A stretch of DNA of 64,000 bases from Corynebacterium uberis (GTDB lineage: Bacteria; Actinomycetota; Actinomycetes; Mycobacteriales; Mycobacteriaceae): NCBI RefSeq assembly GCF_020616335.1, contig NZ_CP085051.1:1922001-1986000 (forward strand), written 5' to 3'. This document shows, in pieces, positions 1-7,850 of the stretch (positions are counted from its first letter, which is position 1; the number at the start of each line of letters is the position of its first letter). Made by a program: the position numbers and the translations under genes. The notes below the pieces were generated by a model. That model saw only the letters and a program-made list of their open reading frames with translations, had not been told where the DNA came from and did no database searches.

Positions 1-380
1 GTCACGGCGTAATCAGCAAAGTCGGGGACGGTGATCTCCGGGCGCACGTCCACCTCTGCGGTGAACTCCACGTAGTCCTTGTCCTCGATCTTGGTCACGT
101 CCACCTCGGGCTGGCCCAAGGGGGTGATCTCTTCTTGCTCTAATGCCGCCTGGTAGCGCGAGGGCAGCATGTCATTGACTACCTGCTCCAGGATGGGACC
201 GCGACCGAAGCGGGCGTCGATAAGCTGACGGGGAGCCTTGCCCCTGCGGAAGCCGGGGATGGAGACCTGCTGCGCAATGGCTGCGTAGGCCTGATCGATC
301 TCGCTGCTCAGCTCGTCGAACGGAACGTTGACGGTGAGCTTGACGCGGGTGTCGCTCAGCTTCTCGACGGAACTCTTCAC
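1..380 (-). CDS. tig: Trigger factor, N-terminal part (cut by window edge)
   Basis: This is the ribosome-associated peptidyl-prolyl isomerase and chaperone that meets nascent chains at the exit tunnel. About 126 N-terminal residues are present; the rest lies beyond base 1. The protein begins [15 protein letters not shown] and contains the ribosome-binding loop GFRRGKAP near residue 44, the trigger-factor signature. I chose the GTG at 380-378 because it is preceded by an AGGAGAG ribosome binding site and gives the usual family N-terminus. The gene follows tRNA-Pro and tRNA-Gly on the same strand. The family call is secure. Confidence 0.96.
   Translation of the reverse strand, partial: MKSSVEKLSDTRVKLTVNVPFDELSSEIDQAYAAIAQQVSIPGFRRGKAPRQLIDARFGRGPILEQVVNDMLPSRYQAALEQEEITPLGQPEVDVTKIEDKDYVEFTAEVDVRPEITVPDFADYAV
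213..225 (-). repeat. 13-mer repeat GCTTRTCGACGCC, copy 1 (A variant)
   Basis: Exact match to the window-wide motif, read on the minus strand, inside tig where it encodes part of QLIDAR. Confidence 0.7.
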
Positions 381-422
381 GAGTCACTCTCCTGGATAAA
401 TGTGTGGTGAAAATAAGGTACG

Positions 423-496
423 TCGGGGCGACAGGATTTGAACCTGCGACCCCCTGCTCCCAAAGCAGGTGCGCTACCAAGCTGCGCCACGCCCCG
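423..496 (-). tRNA. tRNA-Pro (anticodon TGG)
   Basis: A cloverleaf can be folded on the minus strand. The acceptor arm CGGGGCG pairs with CGCCCCG, the anticodon loop reads CTTTGGG with anticodon TGG, and the T-arm contains GGTTCGAATCC. The discriminator is A and CCA is not encoded. It lies just upstream of tig. Confidence 0.95.
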
Positions 497-547
497 TACG
501 GTGGGCTAGCTTACCGATGCCCCTTTGATCGCGCTGACACCGGGGTA

Positions 548-580
548 CAAAAAGCCCCCCTGGCCGGCTGACCAGGGGGG
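548..580 (-). terminator. Rho-independent terminator after tRNA-Gly
   Basis: A 9-bp perfect stem, CCCCCCTGG with CCAGGGGGG, has an 8-base loop and is followed on the minus strand by C then five T. It lies just 3' of tRNA-Gly and upstream of tRNA-Pro, so it should end the tRNA-Gly transcript. Confidence 0.88.
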
Positions 581-590
581 TTGAACGTGG

Positions 591-662
591 AGGGAACGAC
601 GGGAATCGAACCCGCGTCTTCAGCTTGGAAGGCTGAGGTATTAGCCACTATACGACGTTCCC
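591..662 (-). tRNA. tRNA-Gly (anticodon TCC)
   Basis: On the minus strand the acceptor arm GGGAACG pairs with CGTTCCC, the anticodon loop holds TCC, and the T-arm has GGTTCGATTCC. The discriminator T is followed by an encoded CCA (588-590). A strong terminator follows directly. Confidence 0.95.
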
Positions 663-827
663 ACGATGGCTGCGGCGCGCCCCGCCTTGGAGAAACGGCA
701 GCGCAACAACCGCGCACCATGCTAGCCCAGCGCCCCGGCAAGCACCAAACTTTGCCCCACCCGGAACCATGCACACGCGCTCCCCGTTGAGTAGGGCAGA
801 TACCCGGATGACCCACAGAAAGGCACC

Positions 828-1673
828 ATGGACCACTTCTCAACCCTGCTCATCATCGCGCTGGTCGTCGGCGGATTGTTTGTGGTCAACTCCAACCGCA
901 ACCGCCAGTCCGGCCAAGCCCGCGCCGCCTCGCTCGCCGACGCCCAGGCAGACGCCCGCCGCTGGATCGACCGGCTAGGAAACCAGGTGCTCACCCTCTC
1001 CGGATCCGACACCGCCTCCACACAAGCGCTTGCCGACGCCTCCGAGCGCTACACCGCAGCCTCTGCCGCGATCTCCGACGCCACCACCGTCAAGCAAGCC
1101 ATGCTGGCCCGCGAATCCGCCCTGGAAGGCATGCACTACGTCCAGGCTGCACGCGAAATCATGGGACTTCCCGACGGCCCCGAACTGCCCCCGCTGGAAG
1201 GGCAGCGCCAGGCCGGCCGCGTCACCGAAACCCGCACCATCGAACAAGACGGCCAAACCGTCACCGCCTCACCTACCGCCAGCGCCGAAACCCCCAACTA
1301 CTACCCCGGCGGACGTATCGCCGGGCGCCCCGTGCCCGCCGGCTGGTACTCCACCCCCTGGTGGGCACCCGCCCTGGCCACCGGCGTGTGGACCGCCGGC
1401 TCCATGATGATGTTCTCCGCCCTGTTTAGCGGCATGGCCGGCATCGGCGCCGGCGTGGCCCACGCCGCCGAATACGGCGACACCCCGGACAACTTCGATT
1501 CCGGCGATGCAGGCGACATGGGCGACTCGGGCGACATGGGCGATGCCGCTGGTGGCGACTTCGGCGGGGATATGGGCGACTTCGGCGGGGATGCCTTCGG
1601 CGATTTCGGTGGCGGGGACTTTGGAGGAGGCGACTTCGGCGGCGGATTCGACTTCGGCGGATTCGACTTCTAG
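828..1673 (+). CDS. Membrane protein with Gly/Asp/Phe-rich C-terminal tail
   Basis: 281 residues, function unknown. Residues 6-20 form a membrane segment (TLLIIALVVGGLFVV). A helical charged part with many Ala and Arg follows to about residue 110, then a second hydrophobic stretch at about 175-205 starting PWWAPALATG. From about 212 the protein becomes a low-complexity tail of DMGD and GGDFGG units ending in GGFDF. The tail resembles the flexible Gly-rich ends of actinobacterial envelope proteins that carry a DUF1542-like middle, but I cannot confirm the family. The ATG follows AGAAAGG at good spacing. It stands alone, divergent from tRNA-Gly. Confidence 0.8.
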   Translation: MDHFSTLLIIALVVGGLFVVNSNRNRQSGQARAASLADAQADARRWIDRLGNQVLTLSGSDTASTQALADASERYTAASAAISDATTVKQAMLARESALEGMHYVQAAREIMGLPDGPELPPLEGQRQAGRVTETRTIEQDGQTVTASPTASAETPNYYPGGRIAGRPVPAGWYSTPWWAPALATGVWTAGSMMMFSALFSGMAGIGAGVAHAAEYGDTPDNFDSGDAGDMGDSGDMGDAAGGDFGGDMGDFGGDAFGDFGGGDFGGGDFGGGFDFGGFDF

Positions 1674-1717
1674 TCGCCCCGCACACCCGCACTGATCGCA
1701 CCGCGCGCAGGTCAGGG

Positions 1718-1730
1718 GGCGTCGACAAGC
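1718..1730 (-). repeat. 13-mer repeat GCTTRTCGACGCC, copy 2 (G variant)
   Basis: Exact copy in the short intergenic gap before the aldo-keto reductase, extended by CCC as in several other copies. Confidence 0.7.
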
Positions 1731-1772
1731 GGGACAGTACCCGGTAGGCGGCGCCTGCGCGCGCGGCCGGGT

Positions 1773-2582
1773 ATGAACGAAGGTATGCGCACTGCAGACC
1801 TCATCGAACTCCACGACGGCCACCACATCCCCCAGCTGGGGGTGGGCACCTACAAGATCGACCCCGGCATCACCGAAAGGGTGGTCACCGAGGCGTTCGC
1901 CGCTGGCGTGCGCCACGTGGACACCGCCGCCTACTACAACAACGAGACCCAGGTAGGCCACGCCATCGCCCGCTCCGGGGTGCCGCGCGAGGACATCTTT
2001 GTCACCACCAAACTCTGGAACGACCGCCACGGCGACCCCGCCGACGCGCTGCGCGAATCCCTAGACAAGCTGGGGCTTGAGCGCGTCAACCTCTACCTCA
2101 TCCACTGGCCCTGCCCCGAGCAAGGCCGCTACCTCGACGCCTGGGAAAAGCTCATCGAGCTGCGCGAGGCCGGACTGACCGACTCCATCGGCGTATCCAA
2201 CTTCGAGCCCGACCACCTCCAGCGCATCATCGACGCCACCGGCCAGACCCCCGTGGTCAACCAAATCGAGCTCAACCCCCTGCGCCAGCGCCGCGAACTC
2301 GTCGCCGACTGCCGCGCCCGCGGCATCGCCATCGAAGCCTGGGCCCCACTCGGGCAGGGCAGCCACACGCTTATCGACGCCCCCGCCGTCACCGCAGCAG
2401 CCCACGCTCACCGCGTCTCAGCCGCGCAGGTGCTCATCCGCTGGCACCTCCAGCACGGCAACATCATCTTCCCCGGCTCCAGCAACGGCCAGCATCTCAA
2501 AGACAACGCCAACGTCTTCGGTTTTGCGCTGTCAGACAAGGAAATGGCGGCCCTGGATGCCCTGGACGGGCAGGCCGCCTAA
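1773..2582 (+). CDS. Aldo/keto reductase (2,5-diketo-D-gluconate reductase type)
   Basis: A cytosolic NADPH-dependent carbonyl reductase of the AKR TIM-barrel family, 269 residues, near the usual 275. The catalytic tetrad is visible: Asp and Tyr in DTAAYYNN (about residues 50-55), Lys in TTKLWND, and His in LIHWP. The AKR signature region LRESLDKLGLERVNLYLIHWP and the cofactor end FPGSSNGQHLKDN are intact. The substrate cannot be read from sequence. Two starts are possible, 1773 and 1785; the GAAGG between them is too close to the second ATG, so 1773 is kept with low certainty. It converges on rpiB. Confidence 0.92.
   Translation: MNEGMRTADLIELHDGHHIPQLGVGTYKIDPGITERVVTEAFAAGVRHVDTAAYYNNETQVGHAIARSGVPREDIFVTTKLWNDRHGDPADALRESLDKLGLERVNLYLIHWPCPEQGRYLDAWEKLIELREAGLTDSIGVSNFEPDHLQRIIDATGQTPVVNQIELNPLRQRRELVADCRARGIAIEAWAPLGQGSHTLIDAPAVTAAAHAHRVSAAQVLIRWHLQHGNIIFPGSSNGQHLKDNANVFGFALSDKEMAALDALDGQAA
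2369..2381 (+). repeat. 13-mer repeat GCTTRTCGACGCC, copy 3 (A variant)
   Basis: Exact copy within the aldo-keto reductase gene, encoding TLIDAP in a loop region, followed by CCC. Confidence 0.7.
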
Positions 2583-2607
2583 ACCCCCGATCCGCCCCGT
2601 CCCGTGT

Positions 2608-3093
2608 TTACGCCTCCGCCTCCGGGCGGCTGACGGACGGGGCGATTCCGGTGCGCTCATAGTTGGACAGGATGTCAATGCGGCGCTGGTGACGCTCCGC
2701 CTTGGACCACGGCTGCTCCACAAACGCATCCACGATGGCCAGCGCCTCATCCACCGAGTGCATCCGTCCACCTAAACCAATGAGCTGGGCGTTATTGTGC
2801 TCGCGGGCCAGGCGCGCGGTCTCCTCCGACCACGCCAACGCACAGCGCGCCCCCTTGACCTTGTTGGCGGCCATCTGCTCGCCATTGCCCGATCCGCCCA
2901 TCACGATGCCCAGCGACCCCGGGTCATTGACCGTACGGCTGGCAGCCTCAATGCAAAATGCCGGGTAATCATCCTCCGGATCCAACTCGAAAGCTCCGCA
3001 GTCAATAACCTCATGGCCCGCCTTGGTCAAATGGTCCACTACGGCGCTTTTCAGCTCAAATCCTGCATGGTCAGCTCCAACATAAACTCGCAT
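2608..3093 (-). CDS. rpiB: Ribose-5-phosphate isomerase B
   Basis: Interconverts ribose 5-phosphate and ribulose 5-phosphate in the pentose phosphate pathway. 161 residues, normal for the actinobacterial RpiB/LacAB family. The N-terminus MRVYVGADHAGFELK is the family start, GIVMGGSGNGE is the phosphate/anion loop and NNAQLIGLGGRM is the conserved C-terminal block. The catalytic Cys position of E. coli RpiB reads Gly/Ser here (GGSGNG), as in mycobacterial RpiB, which uses a Glu base. A longer open frame exists upstream, but the ATG at 3093 gives the conserved start. Confidence 0.95.
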   Translation of the reverse strand: MRVYVGADHAGFELKSAVVDHLTKAGHEVIDCGAFELDPEDDYPAFCIEAASRTVNDPGSLGIVMGGSGNGEQMAANKVKGARCALAWSEETARLAREHNNAQLIGLGGRMHSVDEALAIVDAFVEQPWSKAERHQRRIDILSNYERTGIAPSVSRPEAEA

Positions 3094-3298
3094 GTCACCG
3101 ATGATAGACGAGCAGGTCCATTGCCGCCGGACTACCAGCGCGCTGCCAGGCCCGTTCGATGGATTCGAACAAGAAACGGCAGCCGCGTCCCACCCGTTTC
3201 CTAGGGTCTGGAATGTATCCACCGCCCGGTGGATCCCCACCACCCCGCATGGTGCATGACGCGCCTTTACGGGGTTCGCCCGAAAGGATGCAGTCTCC

Positions 3299-3913
3299 AT
3301 GTCCCAGCCCAACCAGCCCAACCAGCCTGACGGTTCCGTGCCTGGCGCTCCCGGGGCTCCCGGCGCTCCCGCACAACAGGTTGTCTACGTAGAAAAACCC
3401 AAGAAGCCCTTTTATAAGCGGCTCGGGTGCATGATCCCGCTCGGCCTGGTTGCCGTGGTGGTCATCGCCGTGGCCGTCAACGGCGGCTCCAAGGATTCCA
3501 CCCCGTCCACCACCGCAGGCAACAAGTCCGACTCAGGCGCCTCCGAGCCGGCCGCAATCGGCGATACCGTGCACATGAAGAAGGCCGACGTCACCTTAAG
3601 CGGCGTGCGCGAGCAGACCGACCCGCTGGGTGGCAACCAAATCTGCGCGGACGTCTCCTTTGTCAACACCAGCGACAAGGACAAGCTCACCCTCAACGGC
3701 CTGACCGACTGGGAGGCCCAAGATCCCAACGGGGTCAGCCGCTCGCTGGCCCTGGGTGGATCCGACTACGATGCCGTTGACATCGCCCCTGGCGGATCGA
3801 AGGATGGCGTGGTGTGCTTCGACAGCGACGGCCTGTCCGGCGACTACACCTTTACATTCAAGGAAGGCCTGAGCTTCAGCAACGATTCCGCCCAGTGGAA
3901 GGCCAGCCTCTAA
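3299..3913 (+). CDS. Membrane-anchored DUF4352-like protein
   Basis: 204 residues, function unknown. A Pro/Gly/Gln-rich cytoplasmic N-terminus (1-38) precedes one membrane helix at about 42-62, then a Ser/Thr linker. The extracellular domain from about residue 85 has the beta-sandwich pattern of DUF4352 telokin-like proteins (IGDTVHMKKADVTLSGV, then alternating strands), with two Cys that could form a disulphide. The start is set by GAAAGG about 11 bases before the ATG. It is divergent from rpiB and alone. Confidence 0.82.
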   Translation: MSQPNQPNQPDGSVPGAPGAPGAPAQQVVYVEKPKKPFYKRLGCMIPLGLVAVVVIAVAVNGGSKDSTPSTTAGNKSDSGASEPAAIGDTVHMKKADVTLSGVREQTDPLGGNQICADVSFVNTSDKDKLTLNGLTDWEAQDPNGVSRSLALGGSDYDAVDIAPGGSKDGVVCFDSDGLSGDYTFTFKEGLSFSNDSAQWKASL

Positions 3914-3941
3914 CATCGCGCTCACAGCTCCGTTCATAGGA

Positions 3942-4002
3942 ATGACATCGCGCACGATTATGACCAGCACTAGCGCACAATAAAACCGGCGCGATATGTC
4001 AT
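3942..4002. promoter_or_regulatory. Long imperfect inverted repeat before the secreted repeat protein
   Basis: ATGACATCGCGC at 3942-3953 is mirrored by GCGCGATATGTCAT at 3989-4002, with a two-base bulge and a 35-base AT-rich loop. A third ACATCGCGC lies at 3913-3921. It could be a terminator for the gene ending at 3913 or an operator for the gene starting at 4077; no T-run follows. Confidence 0.4.
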
Positions 4003-4076
4003 CTTCCCCAATCTGAGTTATCGTGAGAGCTAGGCCAATTGGCCCCTTTCCCATGACTCCTACAGAAAGGACGCCT

Positions 4077-4469
4077 ATGAAGATTTCCCAGAAGGTTGCT
4101 GTGACTGTCTCCGGCGCCGCTCTCGCCCTGACCGCTATGACCGCCCCGGCTTTCGCCTACCCGGTCAACAACGGCACCGCAGAAATCCCCGACACCGCCC
4201 CGGTGGCCGAGGAGAAGCCCGCACTGGTGATCGGAGAGGTGCCCGACACCGCCCCGACCGCCGAAGAGAAGCCCGCGCTGGTTATCGGTGAGGTCCCGGC
4301 TACTGCCCCGACCGCACCGGAGAAGCCGGCTAAGCTTACCCCGCAGGAGCAGGCGGACCTGTCCGCCAAGCGCCTGGACAACGCCCAGAAGGGTGTTGCC
4401 ACCGCCAACCAGATCGTGGACACCCTGGGCAAGCTCGGAGGCCTGTTCGGTCTGACCTCCGGCAAGTAA
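4077..4469 (+). CDS. Small secreted protein with Pro/Glu tandem repeats
   Basis: 130 residues with a clear Sec signal peptide: MKISQKVAVTVSG, a hydrophobic core, and cleavage after PAFA near residue 26. The mature part begins with three near-identical units of about 18 residues (PDTAPVAEEKPALVIGEV type) and ends in a helical segment, LTPQEQADLSAKRLDNAQ, running to GLFGLTSGK. It is probably an exported cell-envelope or surface protein; no enzymatic motif is seen. The ATG at 4077 follows AGAAAGG and starts the signal peptide, so the longer frame upstream is not used. A strong hairpin follows the stop. Confidence 0.82.
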   Translation: MKISQKVAVTVSGAALALTAMTAPAFAYPVNNGTAEIPDTAPVAEEKPALVIGEVPDTAPTAEEKPALVIGEVPATAPTAPEKPAKLTPQEQADLSAKRLDNAQKGVATANQIVDTLGKLGGLFGLTSGK

Positions 4470-4508
4470 GCCACAGCCACACGGCTGCTGTCTTTCACAG
4501 CCACCCGC

Positions 4509-4546
4509 CACCCCCGGCGCCTGGATCACCTCCAGGGCCGGGGGTG
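4509..4546 (+). terminator. Hairpin terminator after the secreted repeat protein
   Basis: CACCCCCGGCgCCTGGA pairs with TCCAGGgCCGGGGGTG around a 5-base loop, 40 bases past the stop codon. The stem is long and GC-rich, but there is no T-tract. Confidence 0.6.
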
Positions 4547-4604
4547 ACGCATATCTCAAGCCCCATGAACAAGCTCAACCGTAACGCTGTTTGTCTTTAC
4601 ACCG

Positions 4605-5570
4605 ATGCATGGATTGTCTCCCCCTCTGCCTGCCGAAATGAGGCCCGCCTTGCGCCCCTTCGTTGCCATCGACTTTGAAACCGCCAATGAGACGCGCCGC
4701 TCAGCATGCGCCATCGGCCTGGCCCGCTTTGATGAAACCGGCCAGCTCACCGCCACGGCAACGAGCCTCATCCGCCCCCACCAGGACGTCTTCTACTTCA
4801 ACCCCATCAACACCTGGGTCCATGGCCTGACCAGCAACGACGTTGCAGACGCCCCCGAATGGAACGCAATGGCGCAAGAGGTCCGCGAGTTCATCGGCGA
4901 CGCCCCACTCGTGGCCCACAACATGGGTTTTGATGGCAGCGTTCTCAACCACCTCACCGAGCTCTACGGCACGGACCCGCTACCCAATCGGCGGCTATGC
5001 ACGCTGCGCCTGGCCCGGCGCCTGTTGGCCGAACAGCTAGACCGCAAATCACTGGACAACGTCTATGACTACTACTTCCCCGGCGAGACCTTCGTCCACC
5101 ATGAGGCCTCCGCGGATGCTGAGGCCGCCGGACGCATCTTTGCCCGCATGCAAGACGAGCACGGCTACGAGGAATTAGAGCTCCTGTGTCCCCCGACCCG
5201 CGCCCGGAGTCGAGGCATCGGCGGATCCGCGGCACATCGCAGCGCCACCCTGGCCACCGCGGCAGAACTCATCGACCAGATCGGCGCCACCGGTACTCCC
5301 CTGGCAGGACATCGCGTGGTTTTCACCGGGACCCTCCAGCGCGCCACCCGCGCGACCGCACAGGAGGTGGTCACCGCCTGCGGCGGGCAGGCCGATAAAA
5401 CCCTCACTCGCAAAACCACCATGCTGGTGGTGGGGATCCCCAACCCACAATCGTGGCGAGAAGGCCAGCCAGGCTCCAGCAAGATGGTCAAGGCCGCCGC
5501 CCTTCGGGAAAAAGGCTCCCCCATCATGGTGGTCTCTGAAGAAGAGTTCTTCGCCCAGCTGGCTGACTAA
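4605..5570 (+). CDS. DnaQ-like 3'-5' exonuclease with C-terminal BRCT domain
   Basis: 321 residues. The N-terminal half (about 15-180) is a DEDD exonuclease like the epsilon subunit of DNA polymerase III: ExoI motif DFETAN, ExoII in LVAHNMGFDGSVLN, and ExoIII around HHEASADAEAAGRIF. Residues 220-321 form a BRCT domain (LAGHRVVFTGTL, then VVTACGGQADKTLTRKTTMLVVG). This pairing is known in actinobacteria and suggests DNA repair or proofreading recruited by BRCT contacts. The ATG at 4638 (MRPALRPF) is an equally likely start; neither has a strong ribosome binding site. Confidence 0.9.
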   Translation: MHGLSPPLPAEMRPALRPFVAIDFETANETRRSACAIGLARFDETGQLTATATSLIRPHQDVFYFNPINTWVHGLTSNDVADAPEWNAMAQEVREFIGDAPLVAHNMGFDGSVLNHLTELYGTDPLPNRRLCTLRLARRLLAEQLDRKSLDNVYDYYFPGETFVHHEASADAEAAGRIFARMQDEHGYEELELLCPPTRARSRGIGGSAAHRSATLATAAELIDQIGATGTPLAGHRVVFTGTLQRATRATAQEVVTACGGQADKTLTRKTTMLVVGIPNPQSWREGQPGSSKMVKAAALREKGSPIMVVSEEEFFAQLAD

Positions 5571-6291
5571 GCACCAGCCCACCACTGGGGCTGGGAGTAA
5601 AAGTGCAGGGCCTCGGGAGGCGCGCGCCTGAACAGACGATCTTCCGTGGAAAAGCTCTCGCCGGCACACTACCTCCCCCTAGTCCGAATTCCGGTCACCC
5701 GAGGGGACTAAACCTCCCCGAAGCGAGAGACACTGATGCTGCGGTACCAAGGGCCGCCCTTTTGTCACCCCTAAATAAGGCTCACCATAAGACACTCATT
5801 CAATCTGCAAATCCGGTTTGGGTTTTGTTGCGTCAAGGTTCTCTGTACCTGTTCACTTCAAGCGATGCCCACCTGGACTGATACCCATCCCACCGAGATC
5901 ACGCTCAACAGCATCGGCGGATCCGTGACCATAGGAGTGAGGCAGGATTCTTGGTCTCCGACGCCCGCACCCACAGGGCATCGCCACCACCCCGCCCCAC
6001 TGTCGTGTACCGAATTTTATAGGGTCCACGAATCGTTAAGAAAAGCACTCATTTTGGTTTAGTCGCTCTCAAACGCCCTTACCTTGCAGATACCTGAAAT
6101 TTGCCACGAAACCCATCGCAAGAAGGATGCTAGTTGGCTACTATTATTCGCAGGCCTCGGGCACAGTGCACGCCACACTTACACAAGCCACTCCCCCTTA
6201 ATTTAGGAACGCCCGAGGTCACCACATACCTCCTAGGCAAATGGTTCCCACCCAATGCCTAAATGCTCCCCTACCCGAGAGGCTAATCCAT
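5571..6291. other. Long intergenic region without a recognisable gene
   Basis: About 720 bases between the exonuclease and the next gene. It appears less GC-rich than its neighbours and holds only short open frames with no family resemblance and no codon bias. An inverted pair TAGTCC/GGACTA lies near 5680-5711. No tRNA, known small RNA or IS end was recognised. Confidence 0.5.
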
Positions 6292-6879
6292 ATGAGCAAG
6301 ACCCCTGAGACAAAAGCTGATTCCGGCACCAAAAAACCTGTTTTCCAACGCCCCTGGTTTCAACTCCTCGTAGCCGTCATTGTCGTCGTCGCTATAGCTG
6401 GAGCATGCGGGGGCAATGGTGACAAAGACTCCACATCGAGCAACACGACCTCGCAAAGCGACTCGAAAGAACAAAAGCAAGATCGGAAGAACGCCGAGCG
6501 TGAGGCGAAGGAGCAGCAGCGAAAAGAACAAAAAGCTGCTCAAGAGGCTGAAGATGCAGAAAAAGGCAAGCTAGCCGACAGTTGGTACAAAACGCAGATG
6601 GGCCTTTCTGATGACGCCAGCTGGATGAGCATGCTTGATCGCGGTCCAGAAGTCTCCAAGTACGCATCTATCCAAAGCATCACGATTGGTCACGGTAGCA
6701 ACGTGGTTGTGGAAGCTCAGCTCGACCGCAAGACAGAGGAAGACGTAGCCAAGAGTATGGCCGAGACGATGGCCGGTCTTTTGCGCAACGTTCGAGAAAA
6801 GCCGGAATGGAGCAAGGATGTTTCTTTTGTGATCATCGAAGATGGCACAAATACGCACATGGCACAGGTCCGTATCTAA
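6292..6879 (+). CDS. Membrane-anchored protein with charged coiled-coil stalk
   Basis: 195 residues, function unknown. A short cytoplasmic start (MSKTPETKADSG) leads to one membrane helix at about 22-38 ending in IAGACGGNG; the Cys could be lipidated but the context is not a clean lipobox. Residues 45-95 are very rich in Lys, Glu, Gln and Asp and look like a coiled coil. The C-terminal 100 residues form a small mixed domain (VVVEAQLDRKTEEDVAKSM). The start at 6292 follows GAGAGG; the frame is open further upstream, but without support. Confidence 0.75.
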   Translation: MSKTPETKADSGTKKPVFQRPWFQLLVAVIVVVAIAGACGGNGDKDSTSSNTTSQSDSKEQKQDRKNAEREAKEQQRKEQKAAQEAEDAEKGKLADSWYKTQMGLSDDASWMSMLDRGPEVSKYASIQSITIGHGSNVVVEAQLDRKTEEDVAKSMAETMAGLLRNVREKPEWSKDVSFVIIEDGTNTHMAQVRI

Positions 6880-6890
6880 CACCCCTCGGC

Positions 6891-6919
6891 ACCCCTGACG
6901 TGGAATCACCGTCAGGGGT
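6891..6919. terminator. Perfect 10-bp hairpin between convergent genes
   Basis: ACCCCTGACG pairs with CGTCAGGGGT around a 9-base loop just after the stop at 6879. It could serve as a terminator in either direction; no T-run. Confidence 0.6.
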
Positions 6920-7087
6920 AATCCAATCACCACCTAGGGCTACACCCATTAAGATCACAGCTCACCGAAGCACCAGAACTACGCGTTTGCTGCACCGTAG
7001 GTGGCGCGGGGATATTGTGGGGACATCGCCGAATTTGAGCCTGGTTCACGGGCCTCAAAACTGCGTTTGGCCAGGTAGAACCACCTT

Positions 7088-7702
7088 TTACACCTGCGGA
7101 TCCTCGGTGCGGGTGCGCTTGAGCTCGAAGAAGTAGGGGTAGTCGGACAGGGCGACGGCGGCGTCGAAAAGCGATCCTGCCTCCTCGCCGGTGGGAACGC
7201 GGGTGATCACGGGGCCAAAGAACGCGGTATCGCCCAGCTTGATCACGGGGGTGCCTACCTCGTCGCCCACGGCGTCCATGGCGCCCTGGTGGAAGGCGCG
7301 CAGGGCGTCGTCCCAGTCCTCGGTTTCGGCAACAGCGGCGTATTCGGGCAGGCCCACCTGCTCCAGGGCGTCGGCGATGACCTGCTTGTAGGCCCCGTAG
7401 CCGCCCTTGGCGGACTCGCCGCCGGGATGGACGATGGTGCCCATGGCGGTGTAGAGCTCATCGACCTTGTCGGGGTGTTCGGTCTTGACCGCAGCGAACA
7501 CGCGTGCCGGGCCCCAGTTGGCCTTCATCTTGCCCATGTAGGCGGGGTCGAGGTCGCGGCCTTCGTTGAGCACGGACAGGGACATGGGTACCCAGTCGAC
7601 CGTGATGTCGCGGACCTTTTCTACCTCCTTGATCCAGCGGGAGGTTTGCCAGCAAAACGGGCAGGAGACGTCGAACCAGAAGGTGACGGCTTGCGTGGAC
7701 AT
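7088..7702 (-). CDS. Mycothiol-dependent nitroreductase / DsbA-like protein (Rv2466c family)
   Basis: 204 residues, thioredoxin fold with a helical insertion. The N-terminus has the active-site motif CPFC (FWFDVSCPFCWQTSRW), where Rv2466c has CPWC, and the cis-Pro loop is VGTPVI. In mycobacteria the homologue reduces nitro compounds with mycothiol as donor, fitting an actinobacterial redox role in the cytosol; no signal peptide is present. The ATG at 7702 gives the family start and is preceded by AAAGGAGT. It is divergent from pepN, the usual corynebacterial neighbourhood. Confidence 0.9.
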   Translation of the reverse strand: MSTQAVTFWFDVSCPFCWQTSRWIKEVEKVRDITVDWVPMSLSVLNEGRDLDPAYMGKMKANWGPARVFAAVKTEHPDKVDELYTAMGTIVHPGGESAKGGYGAYKQVIADALEQVGLPEYAAVAETEDWDDALRAFHQGAMDAVGDEVGTPVIKLGDTAFFGPVITRVPTGEEAGSLFDAAVALSDYPYFFELKRTRTEDPQV

Positions 7703-7850
7703 ATGCGGTGACTCCTTTGTTTTGAGGGTGCTGGGTGGACACTTCTGTGAACAACACTCCCACCATAAATTGGGGTGGTGCGTCGTCCTTGCCCACCTTA
7801 GACGCAGTTGTCTCCCCTTGGCCGGGCGTGCGCGGCTACCGTAGATAACC

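Noticed and set aside
5603..6062. Two short open frames in the 5.6-6.2 kb gap
   Set aside because: No ribosome binding sites, no codon bias and no recognisable product.
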